NCBI GenBank assembly: GCA_037892935.1
Contig: JAYXKI010000001.1
Coordinates: forward strand, 992,001 to 1,056,000
Reading direction: 5' to 3'
Source: Phlebopus portentosus
Taxonomy: Eukaryota; Basidiomycota; Agaricomycetes; Boletales; Boletinellaceae
Length of the DNA stretch: 64,000 nt
Shown: positions 60,621 through 64,000 of the stretch, one piece after another
How positions within the stretch are numbered: position 1 is the stretch's first letter
How the letters are laid out: each line of letters opens with the position of its first letter
Notes under the pieces: generated by a model
What the model was told of the DNA's origin: nothing
The model's input: the letters and a program-made list of their open reading frames with translations, nothing else
Databases searched by the model: none
Position numbers and translations under genes: made by a program

Positions 60621-61765
60621 AGCATAGGGTGTAATCAATCGTAGGTTATACAACGTTAAAGCATGTATTATTGTACCTAGCCTCAGTTTATTGTAACACG
60701 AATCATATGAACAAGTACACGAACAAAATCAATAGGACTACTTCGAAGCTGAAGGGTTTGGGTTGTTTTAAAGTACGTACGAAAGGCACGATAAATACCG
60801 TAATCGCCTCCCACAAACTATTTGCTTGTCACGTGGTTGATTTCTGCTTTCACGACGTAAAGGAGGGGGGCCATACGTTTACACAGCTCTTAAGCGGAAA
60901 TTCTCAAAAGCTTCAGGAATGTATCTTGGATGATCAAGGGAGAACACAGCCGTCCGCCCTGGACATGCGTCAGACAACGCGTCTTCAGCGCGGATGCCTC
61001 GTGGTAATAAGGCAGTGGCTTCGAGGAATACATTCGTATTATCTCGAAAGTTTCTCTTTACGGGTTCGAAAAAGGCCCGTTCCTGATGACGAGACGGCCG
61101 TCATGCTCTAAGTTCGTGAACACGCACGGGACATGCGGCCTATCTACCCTTCTTCGACTTGCTTAGCTCTCCCACTCCGTTCAAAGCAGCACCGACAATC
61201 ATTTCGCCCCGCAGTTCAAATCCGAGGCATGAAGCGGCACAAATGGGGAAAATGTATGCATCTGCAATTCATTCACATGCGGACAAAGCACGGCAGTTGA
61301 CCAATACCATTAGGCCAGAAACTCAGAACTCCAAGAAGAAAGGTCCAAGCAAGGTCAGTTGGGTTGGGCTTCGCCCCTTCTTTCTCCCAGCGGCTACCAG
61401 TCGAGGTCTACCAGGGGTATCATATGATGCCGAACGGGTCCGATAGATAGTTCATCGATGCTGGCGAATGCCGCTGTATCCGTGTCTCTCTTGAGCCTCC
61501 TTGCTGCACGGACCGACGTGGACTGTTCGTCTCTCCAGAGAGGTAATATATATACGTTGGAAACGAAGGCACTAAACGGCTGTAGAGGTTCAATAAAGAT
61601 TGTGTGCGGAAATGAGGGCGGATGCGCTGATATTTGCCGGGACATGCGTGATTGGAAGGGTATCGTAAGGGTATAGAACTCTGAAATGTGATCCGGAGTC
61701 AGTCTATTGTGTCTGAAAGTTTATTTTAATATCACTGACCGCTCTGACACGTCGCTAGAGGGACA
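60621..61765. other. Spacer; possible small ORF inside
   Basis: No recognisable gene. A 146-codon plus frame (60671-61111) has no domain. A 72-codon candidate is listed separately. Confidence 0.45.
61458..61676 (+). CDS. Candidate small cysteine-containing secreted protein
   Basis: 72 codons from ATG 61458. The first 20 residues (MLANAAVSVSLLSLLAARTD) look like a short signal peptide, and the remainder has five Cys in about 50 residues (DC, GC, VC, GC, IC). A GTAAGG splice-donor-like sequence near the stop means the frame may continue in another exon. No homologue recognised, and an 83-codon frame overlaps on the other strand. Weak call. Confidence 0.2.
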   Translation: MLANAAVSVSLLSLLAARTDVDCSSLQRGNIYTLETKALNGCRGSIKIVCGNEGGCADICRDMRDWKGIVRV

Positions 61766-62223
61766 TCAGGGGTTACTATAGTCGAATAGGCAAAATCGCG
61801 TTTCTCGAAAATGTCGGTCGACAGTGATCCCATTTACAGGCGTCCGCGCACGAGAGGACACATACTGCGGAGGCCAAGGTGACGAACCTGGAAGGAAAAT
61901 CTGTGATAGACCGCAAACGACATCTCGCCAGGCTCGTGCACTAATATTTAGGAAATAGAAGAGAGTTGGTAACATTTTTTGGGGGGTTGACCGGAAGATA
62001 TATTATCTACTGACGTTATGTTCACGACTTTGGACTTTGTTTTGAGGGTATACTTGTACGTATCGCCAGCGTCTAGTACAAGTGACATGGTCTCTCCTGG
62101 ATTGAGGAGAATAATCCTATTTGACGGACGCCCATAGTCCCGAAGTAATTGGACGGTCGCAGAGTCATGAGTGTCGTTTGTAAAATCGAGAATCACTTCA
62201 TACGACTGAGAGATGGAGGGCAT
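61766..62223 (-). CDS. Small fungal protein of unknown function
   Basis: Two exons. Exon 1 from 62223 reads MPSISQSYEVILDFTNDTHD, VQLLRDYGRPSNRIILLNPG and SLVLDAGDTYKYTLKTKSKV. An intron starting GTCAGT then leads to ARAWRDVVCGLSQIFLPGSS, ending at 61766. About 120 aa. Beta-rich pattern with no signal peptide or membrane segment. I have a vague recognition of the DYGRP and LDAG wording from other basidiomycete unknowns, but no function. Confidence 0.6.
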
Positions 62224-62694
62224 CGTAAGGACACTGCTCGAGAAAGAAGACGCAAGTCTCGGCGGTGTGAGAGGAGACGAGTATGAGAAGTAGTAAAGTG
62301 AATATAGTTTAGCAGGGTGTCACTCCGGCCTTTGAGAAGTAGCTCGCGGCCCGACTAAGCTCGAACGGGAAGCCAGCAAAGTTCGAGAGAGGGCGCTTTA
62401 TAGAGACATGGACAGAGAGATGCCTTGGAAAGAGTGCTCTAGACAGAAGCCTAGGCAACGAATTTGGAGGACTGCGCTGCTGTGCACGTTTTCACCACTA
62501 TTGTCGTGTAGGTAGTGATGAATTGTGACCAAAAGTGACAGCACTATGGGAAAACGCGCAGTCTATTGTTCTGCGGTGATCAACCCAGCTTGAAGGCTTG
62601 CCGCAACCGCCGGAGCCCCATAGGCCTGTTCGCATAGCCGGCGCGTTTCAAGTCATTTCTCCCGTTGTTTGCTCGAAGAGGTCCCTCTCGCTTC

Positions 62695-62721
62695 AAAAAA
62701 AAAAAAAAAAAAAAAAAAAAA
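62695..62721. repeat. Uninterrupted run of 27 A
   Basis: Homopolymer seen directly. It could be the relic of a retroposed poly(A) tail or a simple slippage tract; no retroposon body was recognised beside it. Confidence 0.97.
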
Positions 62722-63316
62722 GAAACCTTATGTCTTGCCGGGCCAAAGAAGGAAATAGATTCCGAGTCAGATATTCAACTCACAAAATTTCATTCAAAAA
62801 CAGATCATTCATCATCCGAGAATCGAGAATCCTTTTGATCCCCCGGCCCCAGATCGTTCATTGTGTCTATAAATTGTAACCGACTCTGCTTCGTCTCTTT
62901 TGTTGTAACTGCTTCACGAAGGCTCATGGAAGGGTCAGACGACCATGTTCCCGAGTCGGGCTGTACAATTTTGGAACGGAACCTAAAGATAAGAGTACCA
63001 TTTTGTTCGTTTTGTCGATACGCTTTCTATCTCGGTGCTGTCAGAGAATTTGAGGCATGACTTACATAATCTACACGCAAATGATTAGGCGTTCTTTTGC
63101 GTTCTTTTGCGAGCCTTGAGCCTTCAGAACAGAACCTCCGAGTCAGCCCTGATTGCAATCAATGACCCGGCCTGATTTCGATCATGTGATAAAAGTCGCA
63201 GGTGCTTGCGATTGCGATACTTTGTCTCTTCCAATAAACGAGGCGTTACTGTAGCGCTAGTGTCATCAGCGGCGAACGTGCGATCTGTTCCATCATGATT
63301 CGCATATCTTGATGTG

Positions 63317-64000
63317 ATGGCTCTTTGGCTATATATTCGTGTCATGTCGCTCAATTTCTTTGCTCTTTGGCCTCTACTTCTCGCAATGAGATCTCGTATC
63401 TCCGCCATGTTAAGCTACATGGCTACCTTGTTATTATGTGGCAACGTCGTCCTTGCAAAACCGGGCATCATATCTCAGATTGCGTTTTTGGAGTCCAGCA
63501 ACTCCTCATTGCTGCAGGTATGCGAATCAATTTGTTTCTGTGGCGCGGATGATAAAGGGGAGAACAATTGCCAGTACCCTTCGGACTTCACGCAGAATAT
63601 TGTGGTGAGTCTTGAACTCTCAATCAATTCCTAGTTTCCGCGCCTAATTTATTGTCCGATTGCAGCCAAAGCCGATTCATTCTCATAATGACTGTCAGGC
63701 TGGTTTCTTCTGTTTGTCACCTTTTGATCTGAACATGAGTCACAGATTGGCGGGACGTTCCGCTTCTGACAGCGCTTAGCTTCGGAGTTGTGAGCGTAGA
63801 AGCAGATGTGTGGCTCATCAACGGCACTCTATTTGTAAGGATTCAAAATAATACCCTTTCTCTCGATTGACCTGTAGTTCTAGGTGGGACATGAGTTGGC
63901 GGCCTTGTCGGATGACCGAACCTTCGATTCTCTCTACGTGCAGCCCCTTGTCCAGATCATTGAAAAGCAAAATCCTCAAAACAAATTCACAGTCAATCAG
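63317..64000 (+). CDS. Aim6-like PLC/GDPD-superfamily phosphodiesterase (3' end outside window)
   Basis: Begins at one of several Met codons (63317 is the first in frame) with a hydrophobic stretch MSLNFFALWPLLLAM, likely a signal or anchor. It then reads VVLAKPGIISQIAFLESSNS, spliced to the family core PKPIHSHNDYWRDVPLLTAL, FGVVSVEADVWLINGTLF and VGHELAALSDDRTFDSLYV. HSHNDYWR and VEADVWL are the catalytic-site pattern of the Aim6 (altered inheritance of mitochondria 6) group of PLC-like phosphodiesterases. A Cys-rich piece (CESICFCGADDKGENNC) precedes the core and may be intron. The protein runs off the right edge. Confidence 0.82.

Noticed and set aside
60671..61111. 146-codon plus-strand ORF after the alcohol dehydrogenase
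   Set aside because: No family likeness and begins in the expected 3' UTR.
62695..62721. Poly(A) run as the tail of a LINE or processed pseudogene
   Set aside because: No reverse-transcriptase or gene-derived sequence was recognised next to it.

Overview
The window is nuclear DNA from a filamentous basidiomycete fungus, most likely Agaricomycotina. The coding regions are interrupted by many short introns (mostly about 45-65 nt, GT-AG). The gene set fits this: a fungal RNA-silencing RNA-dependent RNA polymerase, a Mug190-like SMP-C2 protein, a secreted GH74 xyloglucanase with a CBM1 tail, an SMP-30-type lactonase and fungal proteins of unknown function. No species can be named from the sequence alone.

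Layout. 0-18.2 kb is dense housekeeping sequence: the C-terminal part of an RdRP (cut by the left edge), adenosine kinase, a two-finger C2H2 protein, dynactin p150 (minus), a class II HDAC/acetylpolyamine-amidohydrolase-like gene that is divergent from dynactin, a Mug190/tricalbin-like SMP-C2 protein and the Golgi SNARE Gos1. 18.3-31.4 kb is an accessory, gene-poor block. It holds three copies of an APH-fold kinase-like gene (one apparently intact, two decayed) around a damaged gene of unknown function, then about 7 kb without a supportable gene. 31.4-64 kb is dense again: a conserved fungal unknown, a TMCO4/Mil1-like DUF726 protein, SRP14, an ankyrin protein, histidyl-tRNA synthetase, GH74, aspartyl-tRNA synthetase, mitochondrial aspartate aminotransferase, a Ser-rich unknown, an SMP-30 lactonase, mitochondrial acyl carrier protein, mitoribosomal bL17, a zinc alcohol dehydrogenase, a small unknown protein, and the start of an Aim6-like phosphodiesterase cut by the right edge.

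No operon-like system is visible, as expected for a fungus. Several genes are arranged head to head over short spacers (dynactin/HDAC, SRP14/ankyrin, AspRS/AAT, ACP/bL17m). The ACP/bL17m pair shares a 204 bp spacer and both products go to mitochondria. The most notable non-routine observations are: the RdRP catalytic motif assembled across 18 nt and 12 nt microexons; the decaying kinase-like family; a perfect 44 bp palindrome in the spacer near 53.5 kb; two probable GC-AG introns; two in-frame starts in HisRS suited to dual targeting; and a recurring pattern of single missing bases in otherwise well-preserved genes, which may be assembly error rather than biology. I did not find a convincing new multi-gene system.
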